Shown here one piece after another: positions 16,601 through 25,036 of a DNA stretch of 64,000 bases; position 1 is the stretch's first letter; each line of letters opens with the position of its first letter. The notes under the pieces are model-generated. The model made no database searches. It was not told the DNA's origin and was given only the letters and a program-made list of their open reading frames with translations. This DNA comes from UM-FILTER-47-13 sp964445195 (GTDB taxonomy: Bacteria; Pseudomonadota; Alphaproteobacteria; Micavibrionales; Micavibrionaceae): the NCBI GenBank assembly GCA_964445195.1, contig CAYUKA010000001.1, positions 176,656-240,655 of the forward strand, written 5' to 3'. A program made the translations under genes and the position numbers.

Positions 16601-17560
16601 TTATGCGGCTAAAATACGGGGGATTTTAAAGACGACGTTTTCCTCGGCAATCGCCGTGTTTTCTATGGTTACAGCGAATCTCTCCTGCACGGCCGCGATG
16701 ACTTCCCCGACCAGCACTTCCGGCGCCGAGGCTCCGGCAGTCAGGCCGAGCGTATTGACACCGTCGAACCAGCCCCAGTCGATATCGGCCGCGCGCTGGA
16801 TCAGCTGCGCCTTGTCGCAGCCATAAACGCGCCCGACTTCAACCAGGCGGTTCGAATTCGAGGAGTTCGGCGCGCCGATCACCAGCAGCGCATCGGCATC
16901 TTCGGCAATCGCCTTGACCGCCGCCTGCCGGTTGGTGGTGGCATAACAGATATCTTCTTTATGCGGCCCCTCGATCGCCGGGAAGCGCGCCTGCAAAGCT
17001 GCGATAACATCCGCCGTATCATCAACCGAGAGCGTCGTCTGGGTACAGAAAGCCAGATTGTCAGGGTCAGCCACGGCAAGCGCCGCGACATCTTCGGCTG
17101 TCTCAACCAGCAGCACCGCACCCGGTGGCAGCTGGCCCATCGTACCGATCACCTCCGGGTGGCCGGCATGGCCGACCAGGATAATCTGCCGCCCGTTTTT
17201 GTAATAGCGCTCGGCTTCCCTATGCACCTTGCTAACCAGCGGACAGGTCGCGTCGATAAAGAACATTTCGCGCGCCTGCGCTTCCTCCGGCACGCACTTT
17301 GCCACGCCATGGGCGGAAAAAATCACCGGCCGCCCGTCATCGGGAATTTCATCAAGCTCCTCGACAAACACCGCGCCCTTTTCCCGCAGCCCGTCAACAA
17401 CAAAGCGGTTATGGACGATTTCATGGCGGACATAAACCGGCGCGCCGTATTTCTCCAGCGCCTTTTCGACAATCTGGATCGCGCGGTCAACCCCGGCGCA
17501 GAAACCTCGCGGATTGGCGAGCAAAAGCTTTAAGGGCCTTTTTTCCGGTTGATTATTCAT
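16601..17560 (-). CDS. ispH: 4-hydroxy-3-methylbut-2-enyl diphosphate reductase
   Basis: Last step of the MEP pathway: reduces HMBPP to IPP and DMAPP with a [4Fe-4S] cluster. The 319-residue protein has the three cluster cysteines in NPRGFCAGV, DATCPLVSKVH and the ICYATTNRQ region, and conserved His residues in HEIVHN and SAHGV. The frame extends to a TTG at 17596, but MNNQPEKRPL at 17560 matches the family start. Together with dxs and ispA in the same window it covers both ends of isoprenoid precursor synthesis. Confidence 0.95.
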   Translation of the reverse strand: MNNQPEKRPLKLLLANPRGFCAGVDRAIQIVEKALEKYGAPVYVRHEIVHNRFVVDGLREKGAVFVEELDEIPDDGRPVIFSAHGVAKCVPEEAQAREMFFIDATCPLVSKVHREAERYYKNGRQIILVGHAGHPEVIGTMGQLPPGAVLLVETAEDVAALAVADPDNLAFCTQTTLSVDDTADVIAALQARFPAIEGPHKEDICYATTNRQAAVKAIAEDADALLVIGAPNSSNSNRLVEVGRVYGCDKAQLIQRAADIDWGWFDGVNTLGLTAGASAPEVLVGEVIAAVQERFAVTIENTAIAEENVVFKIPRILAA

Positions 17561-17652
17561 GACTACTATATAGTTGTCCCTTGCCTCGGCGGTCAAGCTC
17601 CCGTAGGCTTTTTACGTTTTCACGATGACAAATATTCCGAGGGGATTTGCTG

Positions 17653-18897
17653 ATGCACCCGGCCAAAAGGCTGTTTTTGCTTTCCGCGTTTCTGTTTTCT
17701 GCCGCAACACTGACCGGCTGTGAATCCGTCGACACGGCTATGCATGATATGAAACAGCGCATCGCCGCCATCGATATCGACTGGCCGGACCTGCCGGACA
17801 TGACCCACAGCGATACGGTCACAGTCAATGATGACGACACCCAGGACGGCGCTTACCAGCAACAGGCCGCGGCGTATATCAGCGACGACCTGACTATGCG
17901 GGCCGAAGCCCCTGTTGCAGCCGACAATATGGCGGCGCAAACACCGCAGGATAATGTTTACAGCGTCGTCACCGCTGTAAACACGCCGCAAGACGATTGC
18001 CTGCCGATCACGATTGTGCCGGAACTGAACGCCTTGCACCAGTTTGACAATCCGGACCGCCCTGTTCCGTCAGGCCGGGTTTCATCAATCGCCTTCACCG
18101 GACTGGAAGCGGCCTGCACCCATAATGAGAGCAATATCGTTGTCGAACTCAATATGACGTTCGAGGGCCGCCTCGGGCCGCGCGCACGGATCTGGGACAC
18201 CGACCGCCCAAGCTTCGCCTACCCTTATTTTGTCGCCATCACCGACCCGTCCGGCAATGTGCTGGCAAAAGAGGTCTTCGCCGCCACCGTATCCTACGAG
18301 AACGGTGAAGACCGGCTGGAACATCGTGAAACCATGCGCCAGATCATCCCGGTGACCGGCCGTTTTGATAATAAGCATGAAATCCTGGTCGGCTTCCAGC
18401 TGACCGAGGGCGAACTGGCCTACAACCGCTCCCTGATGGATGGGCCAGCCGCCGTCAGCAACGAGCCCTATATTGAAAGCGCCGCCGGCGCACCCGCCGC
18501 CGCGCCGCTGGCAATCAATATCAAGCCTCCGGTTAAACCCGACTTCATCCCGGCCAGCACTGTGAAAACCAAGCCAAAATCAGCGCCAAAGCTCACACCG
18601 CAAACGGTCTCTGAAACCATAGCAACGACGATTGAAGCACCTGTTGTAGAAACGCCTGTGATGCCGCAGACGGATAGTCCGGCCATCGCGCCAGTTGAAG
18701 TGAAAACGCCCGGCGTGTCAATGACAACAGAAACCGTACCCGTCAAGGCTGAGATAAAGAAAGCGATGCCTGTAGAACCCGCGCCGGAGTCCATGCCAGA
18801 ACCGGCCACAGACATCGAAGTGGAAGTAGAATTAGAGGCGACATCACCATCGGAGTCGAAGCCTGCCTCTAGTGTTATTGACATTACCGCCGATTAA
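17653..18897 (+). CDS. Lipoprotein with acidic/proline-rich tail, unknown function
   Basis: A protein of about 414 residues with a basic n-region, hydrophobic core and lipobox LTGC (Cys near residue 23), preceded by a GAGGGGAT ribosome site. The middle (about 105-270) looks folded and contains two cysteines (DDCLPITIVPEL and LEAACTHNES) and beta-rich sequence. The last 150 residues are a Pro/Glu/Thr/Val-rich extension that is probably unstructured and could span the periplasm or bind peptidoglycan. The fold is not recognised. It is divergent from ispH. Confidence 0.75.
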   Translation: MHPAKRLFLLSAFLFSAATLTGCESVDTAMHDMKQRIAAIDIDWPDLPDMTHSDTVTVNDDDTQDGAYQQQAAAYISDDLTMRAEAPVAADNMAAQTPQDNVYSVVTAVNTPQDDCLPITIVPELNALHQFDNPDRPVPSGRVSSIAFTGLEAACTHNESNIVVELNMTFEGRLGPRARIWDTDRPSFAYPYFVAITDPSGNVLAKEVFAATVSYENGEDRLEHRETMRQIIPVTGRFDNKHEILVGFQLTEGELAYNRSLMDGPAAVSNEPYIESAAGAPAAAPLAINIKPPVKPDFIPASTVKTKPKSAPKLTPQTVSETIATTIEAPVVETPVMPQTDSPAIAPVEVKTPGVSMTTETVPVKAEIKKAMPVEPAPESMPEPATDIEVEVELEATSPSESKPASSVIDITAD

Positions 18898-18904
18898 GTA
18901 CGCT

Positions 18905-20188
18905 TTACAGCCGCCGTTCCTTGAGCCAGAAACGGGCATCCCGCACCCGTTCCGACAAAGCCCGGCGCAAACGGTAAAGCCCCAGCACCGGCCGGGCTGT
19001 CAACGAGCGCGTTTTGCCGCGCGCCATGATGACGCCGCGGGTTTCCATGATTCCGAAATACACGTGATAAGGCGTGGTGCCGGGCATATAATCGGTGGCC
19101 TCGCTTAGATCGCGGTTCAGCCATTCGGTCCAGAAGCCGCGCTCCTGCATATAATGACTTTTAAACACGCGGACCATATCATTAATACGCGCCTTGAGTT
19201 TGACCTTATCAACGCCGCTGTCGAGCATCAGCGCATTGGCCTTCAGCGCCTCCGCGAACGGCCACAGGCGCTTGGTGTCTGCCACCACTGTGCCATCCGG
19301 CGCCAGTTCGTCATAAATGCCGCCATACTCGGAATCCCAACCCGCCGTGCTGGCCCATTCAAGCATCGCCGCACACATATCGTCATAGCGCGCCGGCGCA
19401 CCACAATGCCCGGCGTAACGTTTGAGAAGCCATATCCACTCCGCGTAATGACCCGGCTCGAGGATAATATGTCCCTTTTCCGGTGCCGGCTCTTTCAGGT
19501 CATTGCTGAAATATTCGCTCAGGCGGTTGTTTTCATGGTCATAGAAATAGGTCAGGAACAGATCGATCATCTCATCCGCCATCCGGTTATAGCGGGGTTC
19601 GCGGAAGGTTTCGGCGGCAAACAGGCAGGCTTCCAGCAAATGCATATGGCTTTCATGCCGCCGCAGCCTGTCCAGCAGCGGCATACAGGCTTTATCCACC
19701 GCTTCGGCAAGGCCCGGCATGCCGGCAACACGGAATTGCCGGTCGATAAATTCCAGCGTGCTGCCGGCCAGCACCCGCGCCTGCTCCTCCCCCGTTGCGC
19801 GGTAATAATGCGAACAGGCAAAAATCACGAAAGCCAGTGCATACAGGTCGTTCGCTTCATCAAGCGGCTTGCCGTCATCATCAATGCTGAAACGCCAGCC
19901 GCCGCCTGCCATATCGTGGTAACGCGAAACCATAAAGGCAAAATGCCGGTCCAGTCCGCCGAAAGCGCGGCCGCCGCCTTCAACGACGGCATGACTGTAA
20001 ACGGAAAGCTGGCGGCACTGGGTGATCAGCCGCCGCTGCCCGGTCATGACGGGCTTAAAGCTGTGTCCCAGCCGCTCGTAAAACCCGCCCAGATCATGGT
20101 CGCAAAACGCCTCGTACCATTTCGGCACCCAGCGCTGCAGCAGCTTGTGGGAAAGCATTTCGACTGTCGTATGAAGGCCGTTCGCCAT
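18905..20188 (-). CDS. AGE family epimerase/isomerase
   Basis: A 427-residue alpha/alpha-barrel protein of the N-acylglucosamine 2-epimerase superfamily, which also contains mannose isomerase, cellobiose epimerase and sulfoquinovose isomerase. Seen: WYEAFCDHDLGGFYERL near residue 25, RRLITQCRQLSVYSHA near 55, EPGHYAEWIWLLKRY near 245 and GGIYDEL...DTKRLWPFAEALKA near 305, which carry the usual catalytic His, Glu and Arg. The start at 20188 (MANGLHTTVE) is chosen over an ATG at 20275 that would overlap the divergent gene. The precise sugar is unknown. Confidence 0.85.
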   Translation of the reverse strand: MANGLHTTVEMLSHKLLQRWVPKWYEAFCDHDLGGFYERLGHSFKPVMTGQRRLITQCRQLSVYSHAVVEGGGRAFGGLDRHFAFMVSRYHDMAGGGWRFSIDDDGKPLDEANDLYALAFVIFACSHYYRATGEEQARVLAGSTLEFIDRQFRVAGMPGLAEAVDKACMPLLDRLRRHESHMHLLEACLFAAETFREPRYNRMADEMIDLFLTYFYDHENNRLSEYFSNDLKEPAPEKGHIILEPGHYAEWIWLLKRYAGHCGAPARYDDMCAAMLEWASTAGWDSEYGGIYDELAPDGTVVADTKRLWPFAEALKANALMLDSGVDKVKLKARINDMVRVFKSHYMQERGFWTEWLNRDLSEATDYMPGTTPYHVYFGIMETRGVIMARGKTRSLTARPVLGLYRLRRALSERVRDARFWLKERRL

Positions 20189-20265
20189 GCAAGGATTTAA
20201 ACATAGCGGCGGCACAAAGTCATGCCCTCTTTCACCTGTGAGCAACCGCGTGCTAAGCTGCGCCG

Positions 20266-21198
20266 ATGCAGACAAAAACCCGCATATATACAGGCCCGGC
20301 AGGACTGAAACATGACACCGGACCGGGCCACCCGGAACAGATTGCGCGGCTGGAAAGCGTCATGAGCCTGTTTGAAGAGCCGCCATTGAATATACTCCCG
20401 GTGATCGCAGCCCATCCGGCAGAGGAAGACTGGCTGGCACTGGCGCATGACCGACACTATATCGACACGGTGCGGGATGCCATACCTGAGGACGGCCATG
20501 CCTATCTGGACGGTGATACGGTCGTATGCCCGGACTCCTGGCAGGCGGCACTGGAGGCCGCCGGGGCGCTATGCCAGGCCGTGCAGGACGTGACGGCCGG
20601 CGTATGCACCCGCGCCTTCTGCGCCGTGCGGCCGCCGGGGCACCATGCCGTGCCGGACAAGGCGATGGGGTTCTGCCTGTTCAATAATATTTTCATCGGC
20701 ACCCGTTATGCGCAGGAAGAATGCGGGACCGGCAAAGTGGCGATTGTCGATTTCGACGTTCATCACGGCAATGGCACCGATGCGATGACGCGGCGGGCGG
20801 ATGATATCCTGTTTATCTCCTCGCACCAGTTCCCGTTTTATCCCGGCACCGGCGATCCGCGCTATGACGAGCCGGGCAAGGTGCTGAACATTCCGTTGCC
20901 CGCCGGGACAGGATCGGCTGAATTCCGCAGCGCCTATGAACGGGAGGCGTTCCCTGCTCTTGAGAGTTTTGCGCCGGACCTGATGATGATCTCCGCCGGG
21001 TTCGATGCGCATCGCGACGACCCGCTGGGGGGGATGAACCTGACCGAAGATGATTTTTTCTGGGTAACGAAAGAACTGTGCGGTCTGGCCGACAGGCTTT
21101 GCGGCGGAAAAACCATAGCCGCCCTTGAAGGCGGCTATAATCTTGAGGCTCTCAAGTCTTCGGTCGCTGCGCATTTACGCGCTTTGACTGATTTATAA
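20266..21198 (+). CDS. Histone deacetylase family amidohydrolase
   Basis: A 310-residue arginase/deacetylase-fold enzyme related to acetoin utilisation and acetylpolyamine amidohydrolases. The class motifs are complete: RPPGHHAVPDKAMGFC (catalytic His pair), VDFDVHHGNGT (zinc Asp and His), ISAGFDAHRDDPLGG (second zinc Asp) and ALEGGYNLEALKSS. It would hydrolyse N-acetyl groups from a small amine or a protein lysine. It is divergent from the AGE epimerase with 77 bp between the starts. Confidence 0.9.
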   Translation: MQTKTRIYTGPAGLKHDTGPGHPEQIARLESVMSLFEEPPLNILPVIAAHPAEEDWLALAHDRHYIDTVRDAIPEDGHAYLDGDTVVCPDSWQAALEAAGALCQAVQDVTAGVCTRAFCAVRPPGHHAVPDKAMGFCLFNNIFIGTRYAQEECGTGKVAIVDFDVHHGNGTDAMTRRADDILFISSHQFPFYPGTGDPRYDEPGKVLNIPLPAGTGSAEFRSAYEREAFPALESFAPDLMMISAGFDAHRDDPLGGMNLTEDDFFWVTKELCGLADRLCGGKTIAALEGGYNLEALKSSVAAHLRALTDL

Positions 21199-21240
21199 AT
21201 TATATCAGGCCGCGACGGCGGACCGCCCTTTTGGGCGAAG

Positions 21241-21298
21241 CCTGCGTGGCGCCAAACCTGAAGTGCCTAACAGGCACGTAGGACGACTTGAACGCAGG
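21241..21298. repeat. Branched hairpin element after the deacetylase-like gene
   Basis: CCTGCGT at 21241-21247 pairs with ACGCAGG at 21292-21298, and inside it CCT-GTGCCT (21258-21268) pairs with AGGCAC-AGG (21272-21282). Just upstream CGCCCTTTTGGGCG forms another stem. The 120 bases between the two convergent genes contain little else. It may act as a bidirectional terminator or be a repeat element. Confidence 0.45.
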
Positions 21299-21318
21299 AT
21301 TTGTAAGCAAATCCGTCT

Positions 21319-21471
21319 TTAATGATGCGCGGTGCTGCGCAGGCGCGGACGCTCGTTATAAGCGCGGTGGCGCTGGGTCTGTGTCTCACGGCGCTGGGCA
21401 TTCAGAACCCGCCAGGCCAGAAGATCGGTTTTGAGAGTTTTATCAACATTTGCAGCTTGCGATGCTTTCAT
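21319..21471 (-). CDS. Small basic protein, 50 residues
   Basis: An ATG at 21471 has a well-placed AAGGAG 7 bases upstream and opens a 50-codon frame rich in Arg, Gln and Thr (for example AWRVLNAQRRETQTQRHRAY). Predicted entirely helical and strongly basic, it could bind nucleic acid. It is not similar to its neighbours. The good ribosome site and the AT-rich promoter-like region before it support translation, but conservation was not tested. Confidence 0.5.
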   Translation of the reverse strand: MKASQAANVDKTLKTDLLAWRVLNAQRRETQTQRHRAYNERPRLRSTAHH

Positions 21472-21672
21472 ATTCAAGCTCCTTTTCCTTTTACTTTTCT
21501 ATAATCTCATAGTTTTATTATACCTAATCCCCGCAAAACTACGGCTTGCAATGTTTTCCGGGCAGATCAGCGCTTTTTGCATATCAAGGTTAAGGATTTA
21601 TGAATCGGTCTTGTCTCAAAGCCCGATCTGGCTTACACTTTCGCGGCTTTACCCCTGTAAACAGACAGAGCT

Positions 21673-21933
21673 ATGAACAGCCAGGCAGTTGAAAATAAAC
21701 AGAATATAGACCAGATGAGCTTTGAAGCCGCGCTGAGTGAACTGGAAACTATCGTACGCAACCTTGAAAAAGGCGAAACCGCGCTTGAGGACTCGATCAG
21801 CGCTTATGAACGCGGAATCGCCCTGAAACAGCATTGCGAAAAAAAGCTGCGCGAGGCGCAGGCCAAAATAGAGACAATAACAATTAATCAGGACGGCAGT
21901 GTTGAAACCGCGCCGTTCGCGGAACAGGAGTAA
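21673..21933 (+). CDS. xseB: Exodeoxyribonuclease VII small subunit
   Basis: Small subunit of exonuclease VII, which degrades single-stranded DNA with XseA. The 86-residue protein has the family core SFEAALSELETIVRNLEKGE followed by ALEDSISAYERGIALKQHCE, forming a two-helix hairpin. It starts the xseB-ispA-dxs cluster seen in many proteobacteria; the gap to ispA is 9 bp. Confidence 0.95.
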   Translation: MNSQAVENKQNIDQMSFEAALSELETIVRNLEKGETALEDSISAYERGIALKQHCEKKLREAQAKIETITINQDGSVETAPFAEQE

Positions 21934-21942
21934 GAGCACAGC

Positions 21943-22851
21943 ATGCCCTCCCCCAGAGAAGCGTCGGCCAGCTTGCAGGCCCGGATGGACGAAGTCGTCG
22001 CCGCCGTCGACAAGACGATCAAAAAGCTTTTACCGGAAACAGACCTGCATGAAGACCGCCTGTTCGAAGCGATGCGCTACAGTGCCCTTAGCGGCGGTAA
22101 ACGGCTGCGCCCGTTCCTGGTGATCCAGTCGGCCAACCTGTTCAATGTCGACCCGCGCCGGTCCAAGCGCGTGGCGGCGGCAGTAGAATTCATTCACTGT
22201 TATTCCCTGATCCATGACGATCTGCCGGCCATGGACAATTCCGATATGCGGCGCGGAAAACCGGCCGCGTACAAGGCGTTCGATGAAGCGACGGCTATTC
22301 TTGCCGGGGACGCCCTGCAGGCGCTGGCCTTCGAAATTCTTGCCGATCCCGAAACTCACCCCGATCCACATGTGCGGATCGAGCTTGTGGCCCGGCTGGC
22401 CGAAGCGGCTGGAGCGCATGGATTATGCGGCGGACAGATGCTTGACCTGATCGGCGAGCAGGAAGAATTTGATGTAGGTACGATCAGCCGCATGCAGCGC
22501 ATGAAGACCGGCAAGCTCATGGCTTTTGCCTGCGAAGCCGGAGCCATTCTTGGCAAGGCCGATGGCCCGCACCGCCGGGCGCTGTGCAACTATGCCTACG
22601 ATCTCGGCCTCGCCTTCCAGGTCACCGACGATGTGCTTGACGTCGAAGCCGACCCCAGCGAAACCGGCAAACCGGCCAATCAGGACGCTGCCGCCGGTAA
22701 ATCGACCTTCGTTTCAGCGATGGGCAAGGAAGCGGCGCAAATGCGTGCTGAAATGCTAGCCCAGCAAGCCTGCCGTCACCTGAAGGTTTTCTCCGGCCGT
22801 GCCGGTGTGCTCACGGAAATGGCCGAGTATGTGCTTGAGCGGCGAGCGTAA
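21943..22851 (+). CDS. ispA: Polyprenyl (farnesyl) diphosphate synthase
   Basis: Condenses IPP with DMAPP and GPP to form farnesyl (or geranylgeranyl) diphosphate. The 302-residue protein shows GGKRLRP near 52, the first Asp-rich motif DDLPAMD at 92-98 and the second DDVLD at 229-233, with the GKSTFVSAMG region following. The FARM form DDxxxxD and the two residues inserted are typical of bacterial type II FPP synthases. It lies directly between xseB and dxs. Confidence 0.93.
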   Translation: MPSPREASASLQARMDEVVAAVDKTIKKLLPETDLHEDRLFEAMRYSALSGGKRLRPFLVIQSANLFNVDPRRSKRVAAAVEFIHCYSLIHDDLPAMDNSDMRRGKPAAYKAFDEATAILAGDALQALAFEILADPETHPDPHVRIELVARLAEAAGAHGLCGGQMLDLIGEQEEFDVGTISRMQRMKTGKLMAFACEAGAILGKADGPHRRALCNYAYDLGLAFQVTDDVLDVEADPSETGKPANQDAAAGKSTFVSAMGKEAAQMRAEMLAQQACRHLKVFSGRAGVLTEMAEYVLERRA

Positions 22852-22926
22852 TTAAATAACCGCCTCCGTATTATTTAACAAGCATTGGTTGCCCTTTATC
22901 GAACGGGTAGCTATATATAGTCTCCC

Positions 22927-25035
22927 ATGATTGCAGATAAAAAAATCCGTGGCGCCGCAGATACAGGCAAAATGCTGCTCGACCGCGTACATATTCCCTC
23001 AGACATGCGCGACTTTTCCGATGCCGAGCTGAAGCAACTGGCCGGTGAATTGCGCGCCGAAACAATCGACGCCGTGTCGCAAACCGGCGGCCATCTGGGC
23101 GCGGGCCTTGGCGTGGTTGAGCTGACCGTTGCGATCCATGCCGTGTTCGATACGCCTGAAGACCGCCTGATCTGGGATGTCGGGCACCAGTGCTATCCAC
23201 ACAAAATCCTGACCGGGCGGCGCGACCGCATCCGCACCATCCGCCAGGGTGGCGGCCTGTCCGGCTTTACCAAACGCAGCGAAAGCGCATACGACCCGTT
23301 CGGCGCCGCCCACAGCAGCACCGCCATGTCGGCCGGGCTGGGAATGGCCGTGGCGCGCGATTTAACCCGCATGAGTCATCTCAAACGCGTAGCGGAGAGA
23401 TCTCACGATACGGCTGGAGATCCTTCGTCGCAAGCGCCTCAGGATGACATGCCTTACAACAGGCATGTCATCTGTGTCGTCGGTGACGGGGCAATGAGCG
23501 CGGGCATGGCCTACGAAGCCATGAACAATGCCGGCGCACTGAAAAGCCGGATGATCGTGATCCTGAATGACAACGAAATGTCGATCAGCCCGCCGGTCGG
23601 CGCGCTCAGCCGCTACCTGCCGCGGCTGGTGTCGTCACGCCGTTACCTGATGGCGCGGGAAACCGGCAAGAAAATCACCGAAATCCTGCCGCCGCCGCTG
23701 CGGCATGCCGCCAAACGCGCCGAAGAAAGCGCCCGGCACGTCATGGGCAGCGGTAGTTTGTTCGAAGAGCTGGGCTTTTATTATATCGGCCCGGTCGACG
23801 GCCATAATCTTGATCACCTGCTGCCGATCCTGCGCAATATCCGTGACTCAGAGCATGATGGCCCGGTGTTGATCCACGCTTTAACGCAAAAGGGCAAAGG
23901 ATACGAACCAGCGGAAAGCAGCGCCGATAAAATGCACGGTGTCGCCAGGTTCGATATCGTAACCGGCGCGCAGCATAAGGGCAAACCCGCCGCCCCCACC
24001 TATACCAAGGTTTTTGCGCAAAGCCTGATCGCCGAAGCGCAGCAGGATGAGCGGATCATCGGCATTACCGCGGCGATGGACAGCGGTACCGGCATGGATG
24101 TCTTCGCCAGGGAATTCCCCGGCCGCATGTTCGATGTCGGCATTGCCGAGCAGCATGCCGTAACCTTTGCCGCCGGACTGGCCAGCGAGGGCTATAAGCC
24201 GTTTTGCGCGATTTATTCGACATTCCTGCAACGCGCCTATGACCAGGTCGTGCATGATGTGTGCATCCAGAATCTGCCGGTGCGTTTCGCGATGGACCGG
24301 GCCGGCCTTGTTGGTGCCGATGGGCAGACCCATGCCGGGGCATTTGATATCGCCTATCTCGGCTGCCTGCCGAATATGGTGCTAATGGCCGCTGCCGATG
24401 AGGCCGAGCTAATGCATATGGTGGCCACCGCCGCCGCCTATGATGACGGCCCGATCGCCTTCCGTTACCCCCGCGGTGAAGGAACGGGCGTGGCGTTGCC
24501 GGCACGCGGCAACGTGCTGGAGATTGGCAAGGGACGCATTGTTTACAATTCGTCATATCGTGATTCAGCCTCCCCCTCCTCGTCATCGCGAACGACCAGC
24601 GGGAGTGCGGCGATCCAGCATCAGAACGGGATTGCTTCGTCGGATTCTTCTCCTCGCAATGACGTTCAAGCGGATATCGCCTTACTGTCCCTTGGCGGGC
24701 GGTTACCGGAATGCCTGAAGGCCGCCGGCATACTGGAACAGCAGGGACATAGCGTCACCGTTGCCGATGCGCGTTTTGCCAAGCCGCTGGACGAGACACT
24801 GATCGCGCAGCTTGCACAAAATCATCACACGCTGGTGACCATCGAAGAAGGCAGCCGCGGCGGCTTTGGTGCATTCACTCTGGAATTCCTCAGTGATGCT
24901 GATCTGCTTTCAACGTGCCGGGTGCGCACAATGCACCTGCCCGATATATTCCAGGATCACGACAAGCCGGAAAAACAATATGAGCAGGCCGGTCTAACTG
25001 CCGCGCAGATCGCACAGAAAGCCCGCAGCACATGA
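22927..25035 (+). CDS. dxs: 1-deoxy-D-xylulose-5-phosphate synthase with two repeat-derived insertions
   Basis: Makes DXP from pyruvate and glyceraldehyde 3-phosphate using thiamine diphosphate, the entry step of the MEP pathway. Seen: catalytic HxG region SQTGGHLGAGLGVVEL near 55, TPP motif GDGAMSAG near 190, transketolase-type DRAGLVGADGQTHAGA near 455. At 702 residues it is about 70-80 longer than usual. The excess lies in two places: residues about 150-181 and 548-588. Both coincide with palindromic repeats read through in frame. The flanking core motifs are intact, so the enzyme is probably functional. Confidence 0.95.
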   Translation: MIADKKIRGAADTGKMLLDRVHIPSDMRDFSDAELKQLAGELRAETIDAVSQTGGHLGAGLGVVELTVAIHAVFDTPEDRLIWDVGHQCYPHKILTGRRDRIRTIRQGGGLSGFTKRSESAYDPFGAAHSSTAMSAGLGMAVARDLTRMSHLKRVAERSHDTAGDPSSQAPQDDMPYNRHVICVVGDGAMSAGMAYEAMNNAGALKSRMIVILNDNEMSISPPVGALSRYLPRLVSSRRYLMARETGKKITEILPPPLRHAAKRAEESARHVMGSGSLFEELGFYYIGPVDGHNLDHLLPILRNIRDSEHDGPVLIHALTQKGKGYEPAESSADKMHGVARFDIVTGAQHKGKPAAPTYTKVFAQSLIAEAQQDERIIGITAAMDSGTGMDVFAREFPGRMFDVGIAEQHAVTFAAGLASEGYKPFCAIYSTFLQRAYDQVVHDVCIQNLPVRFAMDRAGLVGADGQTHAGAFDIAYLGCLPNMVLMAAADEAELMHMVATAAAYDDGPIAFRYPRGEGTGVALPARGNVLEIGKGRIVYNSSYRDSASPSSSSRTTSGSAAIQHQNGIASSDSSPRNDVQADIALLSLGGRLPECLKAAGILEQQGHSVTVADARFAKPLDETLIAQLAQNHHTLVTIEEGSRGGFGAFTLEFLSDADLLSTCRVRTMHLPDIFQDHDKPEKQYEQAGLTAAQIAQKARST
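23375..23448. repeat. Family A palindromic repeat inside dxs
   Basis: The segment starts GTCATCTCAAACGCGTAGCG and ends CGCCTCAGGATGAC; the arms are imperfect reverse complements of the GTCATCCTGAG...GGATCT type. It is followed by a short perfect stem (GACATGCC...GGCATGTC, 23446-23469). It encodes residues 150-175 of the dxs product, in the loop before the TPP-binding strand. Confidence 0.7.
24581..24664. repeat. Family B palindromic repeat inside dxs
   Basis: An 84-bp (28-codon) segment that begins CGTCATCGCGAACG and ends CTCCTCGCAATGACG, with internal GATCCAG and GGATTGCTTCGTCGG typical of the CGTCATTGCGAG...CTCGCAATGACG palindrome family. It encodes residues about 552-580 of the dxs product, a Ser-rich linker between transketolase domains. 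Confidence 0.7.
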
Positions 25036-25036
25036 A

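Noticed and set aside
19154..20200. Long plus-strand frame (348 codons) opposite the AGE epimerase
   Set aside because: It is a shadow of the minus-strand gene: it lacks any recognisable motif, has Arg/His/Gln-rich composition typical of antisense frames, and the sense gene has clear family motifs.
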